NCBI GenBank assembly: GCA_016712035.1
Contig: JADJRT010000011.1
Span: forward strand, 15,995-79,994
Source of the DNA: Flammeovirgaceae bacterium
GTDB lineage: Bacteria > Bacteroidota > Bacteroidia > Cytophagales > Cyclobacteriaceae
Length of the DNA: 64,000 nucleotides
Direction: 5' to 3'
Shown in pieces: positions 49,201 through 60,400 of this stretch. The notes beneath the pieces are model-generated. The model had not been told where the DNA came from and searched no databases. It was given only the letters and a program-made list of their open reading frames with translations. Each line of letters begins with the position of its first letter. Position 1 is the stretch's first letter. The translations under genes were made by a program, and so were the position numbers.

Positions 49201-49512
49201 GCCATTGCATTCATAGGTTCAACTATGCAATATGATTTCGTCACCGATGATGAGAAGAAGTTGTTGGAACTGGTGAAGTTAGCCATACGCAGAGGAAGAT
49301 TTCAGAAATTACCGCGTGATGTCAACAAGTTGATAAAGAAGATTAAGCAAGAGAAAACAAACCGAGTCGATCAATTCCACCTGCTAATGAAAATTGTTAA
49401 GGCCTATCCAATTGCAATTGATGATATGGATGAACCCGACAATGGTAATCAACGCAAACCAAAAGAGACTCAGCTTCCTGAAATCATAATCTCCGAATCA
49501 TTTGGCGCATAA
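46269..49512 (+). pseudogene. PLD-domain SNF2 helicase (about five frame breaks)
   Basis: ATG 46269 starts MSTKFFTNSNENTLLEKFK, then GVFTYSKVAAFDALVGYFRSSGYFLIRDYL in the next frame: a PLD-like N-terminal domain ending HAKIYIL (HxK). Helicase: Walker A FLSDVVGLGKTIVAAI, DEAH box IIVDEAHKFR, LITATPLNNRPED, then the second lobe KLVLFSESKETTLYLYDEL and MIITTEVLAEGVNLHRSN, RIGRVNRVGT. About 1081 aa if joined (breaks near 46322, 46420, 46690, 46885, 47828). It abuts the methylase gene, so it is the translocase of the same restriction/defence unit. Confidence 0.8.
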
Positions 49513-49513
49513 A

Positions 49514-52500
49514 ATGAATACAGCAGAAATACGCAACTTGTTTCAGTCAAAATATTCAACGGATTCATGGAAGAGTCTTTTGCATCAAATTTTTCCCGAT
49601 CAGGCTTTCAATTTAAAGCCAATCGAGAAAAGACAAACAGATCTTAAAAAGCATGAAGACGCTAATTCAATTTTAGAATTAGGTGTATTTGATGTTCCGT
49701 TTGACGGAACGCGAAAGGCTAAAGTGGCTATCTATGAAGTTAAGCTTAACAAAGGCAAATCGGTTACACGTAATCGGGTTGGCCTTCGCAACATTCTCCA
49801 ACATGAGGTAGTGCCCGGGGATGTAGATGCTGTGTTAGCCTCCTATTACAGTGAAGGTTCGCGCGATTGGCGCCTTACCCTTATCTCAAAATCCATTTCA
49901 TGGGATCATGAGAATAATAAAGTTGAATGGGAAACTCAATCCAAGCGATATACCTATGTACTCGGTGAGACTGAAACGGTTACTACTGCCACAAAACGTT
50001 TTGAATGGTTGTTAGATCAGCGCAAGGGCAGCGCGTGGCTTCTTGACATCATCAAAGCATTTTCAGTGGAACGTATTTCTGCTGAATTCTTTAAAGGCTA
50101 TCACCATCTTTTCGAAAAGTTTGAAGAATACCTGGTCGATCAAACTACTTATTTCAACTATTTCAAGAAGTTTACAAAGAAGGAACTGAGAAAGAGAAGA
50201 AGGAAGAAACAGAACGCCTTATTCGTAACTTCATTAAAAAAGCTATTTGGCCGAATCGTGTTCCTCTACTTTCTGCAAAAGAAAGGATGGTTGGGTGTAA
50301 ATAACGACAAAGCCTGGGGTGAAGAGCGCAACTTCATGCGCGATATATTTGAGAAGTTCGGCAAAGATCCTAAGTTTTATGAAAAGGTGCTGGCTGTTCT
50401 TTTTTTTTGAAACACTCAATACTGAACGAAAGGACGAACTCTTTTCTATTACCAAAACGAAAGTTCCATTTCTGAATGGTGGATTGTTCGATAGAGACGA
50501 CATCGAACCCATAGACTTTAAGTTTCCTCAAGCACTCTTTCAGGAACTGTTTGACTTCTTCGATCAATACAACTTTACGATTGACGAAAACAGCCCCGAA
50601 GATCAGGACATTGGTATTGATCCGGAAATGCTCGGTTTGATCTTTGAAAACTTACTGGAAGACAACCGCGAGAAAGGTACTTTCTATACACCCAAAGAAG
50701 TAGTGCACTACATGTGCAAAGAAAGTTTGGGGTCGTATTTAAAAACTGCTTTGAAAGCTAAGGCAACAGAAAAAGAGCTTCAGCAAATCGAGGCCTTTGT
50801 AAAATTTAATGATCTCGGCACACCACCAGAGGTAAAGAAATTTGCGGCTGACATCGATCATGCACTACGCACTGTAAAAATCTGTGATCCTGCTATTGGT
50901 TCTGGTGCCTTCCCCATGGGCATGGTGTATGAAATACTTCGGGTGAAAAAAGAAATTTTTGGATACCTGAAGAAAAACAAGTTTGATTACCGTGAAGAAA
51001 AGTTGGCCATCATTAAGCATTCCATCTATGGAGTTGATCTCGATAAAGGCGCGGTTGACATTGCCCGCCTACGTTTTTGGTTGAGCTTAATTGTGGATGA
51101 AGAAATTCCTTCTCCCTTGCCTAACCTGGATTACCGAATTATGCAGGGCAATTCCCTCGTGGAAAGTTTTGAAGGCATTGAGTTAGATTACATAGTTGAA
51201 CGAAATAACTCGTACACAGTGCGTGTTGTAAATCCGCAGGCCAATTTGTTTGATAGCAGCGTGAAAGATTCGCAAACGCAGATTGTATACACTGGCGAGC
51301 AAAAAGCAGAACTGGACAAACTGGTTGATGATTATTTTGAGCCGATCGACTACAAGGAGAAAAAGGGATTCATGATAAAATTGAACGTATCATTCATGAA
51401 AACATACTCTCCATTTTTGAAAGGGAGGAAATTGAATTAGATAACCGTATAAGCACTGCTGAGGATGTGCTGATGACCATTCGTTTAGATAAAAATGATA
51501 GTGCTGCTCAAAAAAAGAAGAAGGAAAGCGCTTTGGAACTTGCTCATAATAAGATTAAAGCACTGGAGGAAGCTAAAATAAAACTTAAGCAAAAACTTGC
51601 ACGGCTAGAGGCCATCAGTAAAAAAGAAGAGAAGCCTTATTTTTTATGGCACCTTTTCTTTCGCGATATTTTTGGAAAAAAGAAAGACAGCGAAATTGGG
51701 TTTGACATTGTGATAGCCAACCCACCGTATGGTGTGGATGTTGATAAAAGCATACAAGAACATTACGGCCTGGGCAAGCGCGACAGCTATGGTGTGTTTA
51801 TGAGCATGGCGTTGAAGAAGTTGCTAAAACCCGAAGGTCATTTATGTTACATTGTTTCCGATACCTGGCTTACGATCTCTTCACACTTTCAATTGCGCCA
51901 GCAGATACTCGACTGTCATCATTTGCAAAAAGTGATACGCCTTCATGGCGATTGCTTTAAGGCTACCGTAAACTCGTGCATTGTTACGGTACAAACTACA
52001 GCGGCCAGTAAAAAACATAACTCAGCAGAGATAAAAGTGTTGGCTGCCGACCTTACGAATCTTTCGACCCGAAAAAACATAGCCGAGTTTCGCGATAAAC
52101 TTTTTCACTTGGAAGAATATGTAGGCACTAGCACTCCTGAGTTTGCTGTATATGAATATGTGCAGGACTTATTGGAGATTAGTACTAACCAACCTGTTAT
52201 AGTTGGAAGCCCTAAGCTCTTCCTTCTTTTAGACGAAATTAATTGCCTAAAAAATAGAGAGGTTATTGATGGTAAGAGTATTGAAATCAGAGAAACTAAT
52301 TTTAATGATAAGAATCTAAAATTAATTGATTTGGAGACGATTATACCAAGGAAAAGGGAAAGAAGATTTGGCTAGGAATTGGTGCCTGTGAAATAATATC
52401 AGGAATAAAGACTGGGGATAATTCAAAGTACGTATACAAAGATGAGCGGGAAGAGGTAATTACCGCATATTTAAACCTTCTTCAGTTTTAACCATAAAAC

Positions 52501-53717
52501 AAATAGCGAAATTGACTGATAAAGAAATCGAGGATGGTATTGATGAAAAGAAATATAGCGGAAGTTACTTAGTTCCTCTAGATAAGGGTGGCGACTCAGA
52601 TACTGATCACGGTTTTTTACCAAACTATTTTGTGCCTACAGAATACTATCTAGATTGGCGAATTGCCTCAGTGAAAGGGATGTACAAAGAGGCTCATTCA
52701 GACATGGCAAATCCGGAGTATCGCTTTAAAAATGGAATTACTTATTCAAGGACGGGTCAGTATGCACCAACTTTTCGTATTTCCGCTGGAGGAATACTTG
52801 AATCGAAGAGCTGTGGGATATTCCCTAAGGTGTATACTGAATTCTACATTCTGGGAATTATCAATTCTAAACTAGCAAGATTTCTAATAAAAAACTTCAT
52901 AATGCACACTGTGGAAAGCAGTGTTGGAACCTTACCAACCTTAGTAGTTCCTTTTTCTGATGAGAATCAAAGAAGGAAAGTTGAATCACTGGTTACAAGT
53001 ATTGTTAGCAATCAACAAAAAGATAATGAATATGATTTTTTAGGAAATGAGCAAAAAGATCTTGACGCCTTAGTTTATCAACTTTTTAATTTAACAAGCG
53101 AACAGATCAACGAAGTTGAAATCTGGTTTGCTCGTAGGTACCCTAAACTGGCTAAGTATGCTTACATAAAGCCTAAGGAAGAACTTGTAAAAGAAGAGAA
53201 GAAAAAGGTTTCGGCTGCCGGACGCATCAAAGAACTTATTGCCCAGGGAGAAAGCAAAACACTGGAGTTTAAAAGCAGCCTTAAATATGACGTGGATAAA
53301 AAAGGTACACCCGCCAAGGTGATTGAGCACTCCACCTTCAAAAACATTGCTGCCTTCCTTAACTCAGAAGGTGGAACGTTACTGCTGGGTGTAAATGATG
53401 AAGGTGTGATAGTTGGCCTGGACGAAACTGACTTCACTACCTTTAGTGGCAAAAATAAAAGAGATGAGTTCCTCAAACATTTTGATAACCTGGTGCAAGA
53501 ATACTTCGGCAATGATTTTACCCGCAAGTTTAATGTTGATTTCGTAGAAGTAGAAGGTAAGACCATTTGTGCGATCGAAATAAAAGAACGTGCCGCCAAA
53601 CCCGTTGCCCTACATAATAAAGAAAAGGGTGAGGAATTTTATGTCAGACGCTTTGCAAGCGCAAAGGCACTAACACTGTTTGAGTCATTGAATTATATAC
53701 AGGAGCATTGGAAGTAA
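49514..53717 (+). pseudogene. Eco57I-like N6-adenine methylase/restriction protein with C-terminal AlbA_2 domain (several frame breaks)
   Basis: ATG 49514 is 1 base after the helicase stop. N-terminal nuclease-like region (KVAIYEVKLNKGKSVTRNRVGLRNIL), then GTFYTPKEVVHYM and methylase motif I CDPAIGSGAFPMGM, motif IV IVIANPPYGVDVD, a target-recognition region, DALVYQLFNLTSEQ, and finally GRIKELIAQGESKTLEFKSSLKYDV ... NIAAFLNSEGGTLLLGVNDEG, an AlbA_2/Schlafen-like domain. About 1400 aa. Breaks near 50400, 51375, 52365, 52495. The AlbA_2 fusion on the methylase is uncommon. Probable modification plus recognition part with the upstream helicase. Confidence 0.78.
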
Positions 53718-53831
53718 TCATGGCATACAAAGCGGATCCAAACATACTGATAATAAAACACACAATTTTGGCAGTAGCGATATAACTTCTTTATTTAATG
53801 GAGATAAATCAAACACCATAACACGATCCAA

Positions 53832-54308
53832 ATGGAACTTCCTTTAGGTATGTTGATATATTCCGCGAAACGTCAGTCAGATGAGAGTGCTCGCATTATG
53901 GGTATGTGGTATTATAAAGAAATGTTTGTTCCTGCAACAATTGCTGAGAAGAAGCAGTCTGTACTTGATTTTAAAAATAAAAGATGCTTATTTATTGATG
54001 TGGTTGGTTCATTTTCGCAAGTCTGTGATCTCTTAATGCAAACCGACAAGTTTCATAGAGGAAGTGATCGCGATGTTAGTCGATTCGTGAAATTGAGAGA
54101 TGAATTAGTGAGTTCGCCAACTAAGCCCATTTTATTTGACGATGTTAATAACATTCAAGGTAGGGCCCTTTCTTTAGATACAATTTGTTCTGTGGATGAG
54201 TCTCAGCAAGATATTTTAGAACAAATAAATTCGTCAAAGAAAATGGTCTTTGTAACGATATCAAAGGAATGGTCGTGGTTGAGTGATATAAACAAAGCAA
54301 GTTCTTAA
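53832..54308 (+). CDS. Unrecognised protein within the defence island
   Basis: 158 aa: MELPLGMLIYSAKRQSDESARIMGMWYYKEMFVPATIAEKK ... QDILEQINSSKKMVFVTISKEWSWLSDINKASS. No motif I can name. The 114 bp before it also reads in short broken frames (MAYKADPN..., SSDITSLFNGDKSNTITRSKW), so the true start may lie near 53720 and the gene may be frame-broken. Position between the methylase and McrB suggests an accessory defence gene. Confidence 0.5.
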   Translation: MELPLGMLIYSAKRQSDESARIMGMWYYKEMFVPATIAEKKQSVLDFKNKRCLFIDVVGSFSQVCDLLMQTDKFHRGSDRDVSRFVKLRDELVSSPTKPILFDDVNNIQGRALSLDTICSVDESQQDILEQINSSKKMVFVTISKEWSWLSDINKASS

Positions 54309-54360
54309 TTGACATTAAATCATTTTACAGGATGCCTATTTTTCGCGCAATCAGGTTTCT

Positions 54361-57020
54361 ATGAGCAAAGCAGATTTATACCTCGAATATTGGACCGCAA
54401 AGATGCCTGCGGTAATTGCCGGCCTACAAGCTAATGCACCGATAGACATAACGGATATCGCAGAGAAGGCAAGTGATCGCAAGTATGGGGTTACTTTCAA
54501 AATAGCCAACCAGAAATTTTACGCAGTCGGCAGTGATGAGGAGAAAGCCAAAGCACCCAGAACCTATGTGCGTTACTTTTTTGATGTATTTAAGGACACG
54601 GATTATTTTAAAGAACACCTGGCTACCAAAACACTCCTCATTAAAATTTCACATCTGGCCGCCAATCAAGCCATTCCTATTACGCTAACAATAAACGTTG
54701 ATGAAGCCGTTGAGGCCCCAAATAAAAAACACAATGGGATAGATCATTTTATTGACTTATATAAAAAACTGATCAGTAATCAACTTCCTCAATTAGGTTA
54801 CAACGAAATCTATAAGTGGGAAACCTTTCAGCACTTCCAAAACAACTGGCGTGATGATCATCATGCAGGAAATATTTTAGAAGTACTTAAGAAGTCTTTC
54901 AACAAGTAGAATAATAATTTATGGAGCGGGCAAAACTTCTTCCCGCTGGTCATGCTGCTGGGCTTTGCCGAACGAGATGGAGCCACGGTATCCTCCATGT
55001 TTAAGAATCTGTATGATGAAAGCATACCTTTGGCCGAGCGATTTGAATATTTCTATAGCAAGTCAGACGAATTACTGAAACTACGTTTTCCTGAAGGAGA
55101 TAAAGTACATTATCAAAGCGACCGTGTACTGATCCTTTATTTAGCACTTCGCTATCCGGAAAAGTATTACCTCTACAAATCCAAGATGTTCAAAACATTT
55201 TGTGAACTCACTGGCTTTTGGCAATTTCCAAAGGTAAAGAAAGGTGACACGCTTGCGAAGGTAAAATCCTACACGGAAATGTGTGAAGCGTTACGTCCTA
55301 CACTGGAGGCCGATCATGAACTGATCACACTACACGAAAATCGACTTCCTGCTGAAATTGTATTCAATGATCATAATCACCTGCTTACGCAGGATTTTGT
55401 CTATGCGGTCACTACCTATTTAAATGACCAGGCAGCACCAGATGAACCAGTTGAAGAAGAAACCATTGTTACCCCATCACCTATGTCACTCAATCAGATT
55501 TTCTTTGGCCCTCCCGGCACCGGTAAAACCTACCACACGGTAAACGAAGCTGTAAAAATTGCTGATCCGGAATTTTATAAGGCAAATTCTCAGGATAGAA
55601 ATAAACTCAAGGTACGCTTTCGTGAGTTACTGATCAAAGACCGGGAAAATCCCACTGGCCAGATCGTCTTTTGCACGTTTCACCAATCTTTCAGTTATGA
55701 AGATTTTGTTGAAGGCATTAAGCCATTGGTCACAGAAGATAAGCGTGTTTACTACCAGATAACGGAAGGTATCTTCAAATTTATCTGTCGCCTCGCACGA
55801 GATTCGCGCAAGTCAAAGGAAATCAAGAAAGACCGGATTTTGAACTGGACAATAGAAGACTTTAAAAGAGCGTCCTTTATAAACTTTCTCTTGGTGATAT
55901 CACCAATGAAGAAGATAATGAGGTGTACGACTACAGCATCCGCAATAATTGTATCACCATGGGGTTTGGCGGTGGTTACGATTTCACGGGGTTGGATGAA
56001 CAACAGCTCGCAGCAAAAGGCAAAGAGCTACAGATAACGGATTTTGGCATCCGACGCCTTAATCTATTCAGCAACTACATGAAAGTTGGCAACTACGTAA
56101 TCATAAGCAAAGGCAACCGCTATGTAAGAGCTATAGCGAAGATTACTGGCCCTTATAAGTTTGATGCCAACGCACCAGAGGGGTACCATAATACACGGGC
56201 AGTAGAGTGGATTGTTAAAGATGAAGACATACCAGTTGCCGATGTGTATGATCGCAATCTGACACAACAAACCATTTATAAGATCAGTGAAAGCGGCATC
56301 AAGCGCGATTTCTTTGTGCAAGGTGGGCAGGTGGCTAATGTGCAAGATGCCGTGCAGGACAAGAACTTTGTGCTAGTAGTTGATGAGATCAACCGCGGCA
56401 ATGTGTCCTCTATCTTTGGTGAACTGATCACATTAATTGAAAGAGACAAGCGTGCCGGAGGAGATGAAGAACTGGAAGTAACGTTGCCCTATTCAAAGGA
56501 GCCTTTTAAAGTACCTGATAACGTGTACATCATCGGCACAATGAACACAGCGGATAGAAGCATTGAAGCATTGGATACCGCACCTAAGAAGAAGATTCTC
56601 CTTCCGCGAAATGCCATCAAATGCCAAGTTGATTATGACCGATGGCAACTAAAGCCTACAGGCAAAATTGGCAATGTAGATGTGGTGCAGATGTTAGAGA
56701 AAATAAACGAACGCATTGGCAAGCTCATTGATAAAGATCACAAGATCGGTCATTCCTATTTCATGGACATAAAAACCGATGACGATTTGAAACTTGCTTT
56801 CAAGGACAAGGTAATTCCCCTACTCGAAGAATATTTCTTTGGAGATTTTGGTAAGATCGGTTTAGTCTTGGGCAACAGCTTTGTGGAAAAAGTGAATGAC
56901 GGATTTGAATTTGCTAAGTTCGAGGGGTACGATTCATCCGTAAGTACAGATTTGAAAGAACGTCCTGTATACAGAATTGCAAATACAAAAAAGTGGAATT
57001 TTTCGTCCATTTATGAGTAG
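54361..57020 (+). pseudogene. mcrB: McrB-like GTPase/AAA+ protein (in-frame TAG plus frame breaks)
   Basis: N-terminal unknown domain from ATG 54361 (MSKADLYLEYWTAKMP). An in-frame TAG at 54907-54909 interrupts, then the same frame goes on NNNLWSGQNFFPLVMLLGFAERDG. Walker A FFGPPGTGKTYHTVNEAV, GQIVFCTFHQSFSYEDFVEGIKP, then in the next frame (from about 55890) SLGDITNEEDNEVYDYSIRN, Walker B NFVLVVDEINRGNVSSIFGELI, sensor YIIGTMNTADRSIEALDTA. The arginine finger RRRF is only visible one base out of frame. Translocase subunit of a type IV (modified-DNA-targeting) restriction system with McrC. Confidence 0.82.
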
Positions 57021-58273
57021 GCTTATACAGGTCTTCGAGCATGAGAAATTGACACTCCATCCAAATCAATGGGGGGAAAAACTTACTGTACCTGAACTGG
57101 AAAAGCTATATGCTTTTAATGACAAGAATGACAATATCTATTTCACAGGCATACGCGATGGCGTGAAGTTTAAAAACTATGTTGGCGTTATTCAGATCGG
57201 TGGCCTCACCTTAGAAATTTTGCCTAAAGCCGATAAGTCTGTAGTGATATCAAAAGAAGGACACAAAAAGGAAGCGAAAAATTGGCACAATGCTCTTCTG
57301 CGAATGTTAGCAATCTGTAGACACATTCGGGTAGATGCGGTCTCAGAAGCCAGCCTGGAGAAACGCCATCATTCTATTTTAGATTTATACTTTGAGCTTT
57401 TTCTGGATGAGGTTGAGAATTTATTGCATCGCGGGCTTATCAAAAAATATAGGAAGTCTGAGGGCAACCTTAGCGTATTGAAAGGCGCGTTAAACTTCAA
57501 TAAAAATATTCAGCAAAACCTTATTCACCAGGAACGATTCTACACCAATCATCAAGTCTATGATCAGGATCACCTTATTAATCAGATCGTATTTCGTGCT
57601 TTAGTTATACTGGATCAGATTACAACCAGTCTCTTTATCAAAGATCGACTGGCACGTGTGCAATTGATTTTCCTCAAATCAAGCACATAAAATTCAGGAG
57701 CATCATTTCAATCAACTGACAGAGAATAGAAAATCAGTCCATTATGCCGAGGCCGTCAAGATCTCGAAAATGATTATCCTCAATTATTCGCCCGATATTA
57801 AATCCGGTCACGAAAATATGTTGGCCTTACTCTTTGACATGAACAAGCTTTGGGAAGAGTATATTTACCGGATGCTGGTTCGCAACAAAGAAGAAGGCAC
57901 AACCGTAAGCTTTCAAAATTCGCAAACCTTCTGGCAAACCAAAACCTACAGGAAAACCATCCGCCCCGATCTGGTAATCACCAAAGGAGACGAAACCTAC
58001 ATCATCGATACCAAATGGAAAGTCATTGACTCGACCAAACCCGATGATGATGATCTGAAACAAATCTTTGCTTACAATCTTTATTGGAAAAGTTATAATA
58101 GCATACTTTTATACCCCACCACGGCTATTAGTTCAAAATCAGTAAGCGGTGATTATCATAAGGGATTGGATAAGGAACACGGCTGTACGTTGGCATTTGT
58201 CGAGGTTTTGGATACTTCGGGGGCCTTAAATAAAAAGTGTGGCGAGCAGGTTTATTCTTTGTTGCCGAGATAA
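57013..58273 (+). CDS. mcrC: McrC-like restriction nuclease subunit (frame-broken)
   Basis: Start ATG 57013 overlaps the mcrB stop (ATGAGTAG). N-terminal McrC domain LTVPELEKLYAFNDKNDNIYFTGIRDGVKFKNYVGVIQIGGLTLEILPKAD; a break near 57680 leads to IKIQEHHFNQLTENRKSVHYAEAVKISKMIILNYSPD and the nuclease core RPDLVITKGDETYIIDTKWK (PD-(D/E)XK). About 420 aa. Forms the nuclease of the McrBC complex. Confidence 0.87.
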
Positions 58274-58282
58274 TCATTAATT

Positions 58283-58456
58283 AATGGATATTCTTAAATA
58301 CATACGCAACTTGATAGTTGCTTTCTTCCCCGGCAAAAAGGAAGAAAGAACTCAACAGCAGACACAAGTGCGGTAGAAACTGAAATTGATAAAGCGGTTT
58401 ACAAACTATACAACCTTACACCTGATGAGGTGAAGATTATTGAGGGTAAGAAATAG
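58283..58456 (+). other. Small ORF / methylase-tail remnant
   Basis: Reads MDILKYIRNLIVAFFPGKKEERTQQQTQ then, one base out of frame, AVETEIDKAVYKLYNLTPDEVKIIEGKK. The second part is the usual C-terminal tail of Eco57I-type methylases (EIDKxVYKLYxLT), seen also near the end of the large methylase upstream. Either a small protein of about 57 aa or a leftover of a second methylase gene. Confidence 0.4.
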
Positions 58457-58497
58457 TTATTTTAATGATGTAGATAATTCTTCTTAAATAGGTACTG

Positions 58498-58526
58498 TAA
58501 GTCTATTTCAAACGATATAAGTCTAT
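58498..58526 (+). promoter_or_regulatory. Direct repeat TAAGTCTAT, two copies 20 bp apart
   Basis: Copies at 58498-58506 and 58518-58526, starts exactly 20 bp (two helical turns) apart, directly in front of the ATG at 58530. Operator or activator site for the following gene by position. Confidence 0.5.
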
Positions 58527-58529
58527 ATA

Positions 58530-60253
58530 ATGGCAGGCGCATCAATAAAAATGGGGTTGATTGCTGAGTATAATGCGGTTTTGGGTGAGAATCCTAAAGA
58601 GCTAAATTATTACCTAAACGGAATCAGTCGAAAAAGCATGCTTCAGGTCGGAGCTTACTTTTTGGGTTTCAAAGGAAGTAAATCAGAGTATCACGATTAT
58701 CGTATCCTTGTTAAAAGATTTTTTTCTCCAGGCAATAAGGATTTTGCGGAAAGACTTCTCGACAGAATCAAACAATTGGAGTCTAGTGAGAATACAATTA
58801 TCATAATTAATCCCCAGTCGAGTCTAAAATTATTCCAGTTTGCATTTGAAAATCTAACAGAAAATGAAACTCAAACAAATGATGAAATAGAGCGGAATAT
58901 ATTTTTGGCTTACCTAGCCCTTAATCAACTAAACACTGCAATAGAGAAAGTAGCCTATACTTCTGCAACTAGTGCTCCTCCCCATTTGAAAGTGGCTGCT
59001 CTGTTTTTTGCTCAATCATACCCTTACTCGGATATTATCAATTATAATGAAGTTGAACTTTTCACGAGCCAATTTATCAAGGCTGTCTCACTTTTTGAGT
59101 ATTTAGAATCAAATCAACGGACTCAAACACTACTGGAGAGATTTATCTCGTACTATCAATGTCAATCATGGGAAAGTTACCTTAAAAGGTTACTTCCAAT
59201 ACTTATTGCCATAATTGACAAAGAAAGAGAGGCCCATCTTGATTTAACTGTCAGAAATGATGAGCGGTTTAATGAAAATTGTGACTTTATTGATAAGCTT
59301 ATCGTGGAAGATACAGAAGGTATTGAAGATTATGATTTTAAAAACTGAGAGATAAACCTATTTATAAAGTTGAGCCTGGACTCTATCGAATAATCTATGG
59401 ACCTTTTATGATTGAAAAATTATTTAAAGGTCTTTACTTTAAGCTATCTGAACTTAATAAAGAACTATCTGCTCCTCATAAGATTGGAGATTTGCATAGC
59501 CTATATAGTGATGAATTCTCTGAAAAGACTTTGCTTTACAATACGCTTAATAGTATCTATCAAAATCGATACATTAAGTTCACTGGCCAGCATTTTAAAG
59601 ATGCAGGTATAGATGCCGAACCTGATTACTATATAAGGAACGGAAATTATATTTTCTTATTTGAATCAAAAGATTTTCTAATAAGAGCCGATATAAAAAC
59701 ATCTTATGACTATAATTTAATGATTGATGCATTTGGTAAAAAGCTTTTTTCTGATCCTTCACCCAAAGCGGTACTCCAACTGGTTCGCAATATAAGACGC
59801 GTTTTGGAAAAGGGATTTGCAATAGACACTTCCTATAACGTAGAATCAGTTTATATTTATCCGATTATTGTAGTTCATGATCGACAATATAATGTTGTTG
59901 GTTTAAATAAAATTGTTAATGATTGGTTTTTAAGAGAGATTAAGGCTTTAGAAGACTTGGGATTCAATACGGATCGCGTTCAGTCGATATTGATAATTGA
60001 TATCGACACTTTTGTTTTTCATCAGGATTTGTTTAGAGAAAAGAGTTTGAAGTTAGATGTGGTAATTGATGACTATTATAAACATATAACATTAAATAAA
60101 AAGAAGAAATACAGAGATCAGGAGCATGCTAATGAATATATTAAACGCACGCTTATTCCATTTTCATCTTTTATAACCGAATATGTTTTTTCAAAGAAAA
60201 TGCAACGCATTCCAAAATTGCTCAAGGAAAAGGGATATTCTCTTTTTGAGTAG
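58530..60253 (+). CDS. Unrecognised protein of about 575 aa with PD-(D/E)XK-like C-terminal segment (one frame break)
   Basis: First frame (58530-59348): mostly helical, MAGASIKMGLIAEYNAVLG, ... IDKLIVEDTEGIEDYDFKN. One base added near 59345 continues with LRDKPIYKVEPGLYRIIYGPFMIEKLFKGLYFKLSEL and runs without break to 60253. In the second half, DAGIDAEPDYYI ... NYIFLFESKDFLIRAD looks like a PD-(D/E)XK nuclease core (Asp, then Glu-x-Lys), followed by HQDLFREKS and a long helical tail. It sits at the right edge of the defence island next to mcrBC, so a stand-alone defence nuclease is a fair guess. I do not recognise the family. Confidence 0.62.
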
Positions 60254-60264
60254 ACGTTTCGGTT

Positions 60265-60280
60265 TGTTCCACGCGGAACA
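60265..60280. promoter_or_regulatory. parS-like palindrome TGTTCCACGCGGAACA
   Basis: Arms TGTTCC and GGAACA around ACGC. It agrees with the general parS site TGTTNCACGTGAAACA at most positions, and differs at the centre (GCG for GTG) from the symmetric form TGTTCCACGTGGAACA. It lies immediately before array C. No ParB gene is in the window; a chromosome or element ParB could bind. Confidence 0.45.
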
Positions 60281-60391
60281 TTCATTCAAATTCATTTACA
60301 ATCCTTTACAAACCTTCACAATCCTACATAAAGTTACACAGTCATTCACTACCGTTAACAATCGTTAACCTGCGCTTTGGGGTCGCTACAT
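60274..60391 (+). promoter_or_regulatory. Promoter with about ten phased 10-bp repeats (array C)
   Basis: Plus-strand decamers in one register from 60274 to 60373, for example ATTTACAATC (60294), CTTTACAAAC (60304), CTTCACAATC (60314), TTACACAGTC (60334), GTTAACAATC (60354). Consensus nTTnACAATC, the same as arrays A and B. The array is followed by TACATCTTTG (60387-60396), a -7-like box, and the ATG of the first gene comes 4 bp later. Confidence 0.7.
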
Positions 60392-60400
60392 CTTTGACCC

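Noticed and set aside
58283..58456. Antitoxin-like small gene before the candidate nuclease
   Set aside because: Its second half matches the tail of Eco57I-type methylases and it is frame-broken, so a toxin-antitoxin pair is not supported.
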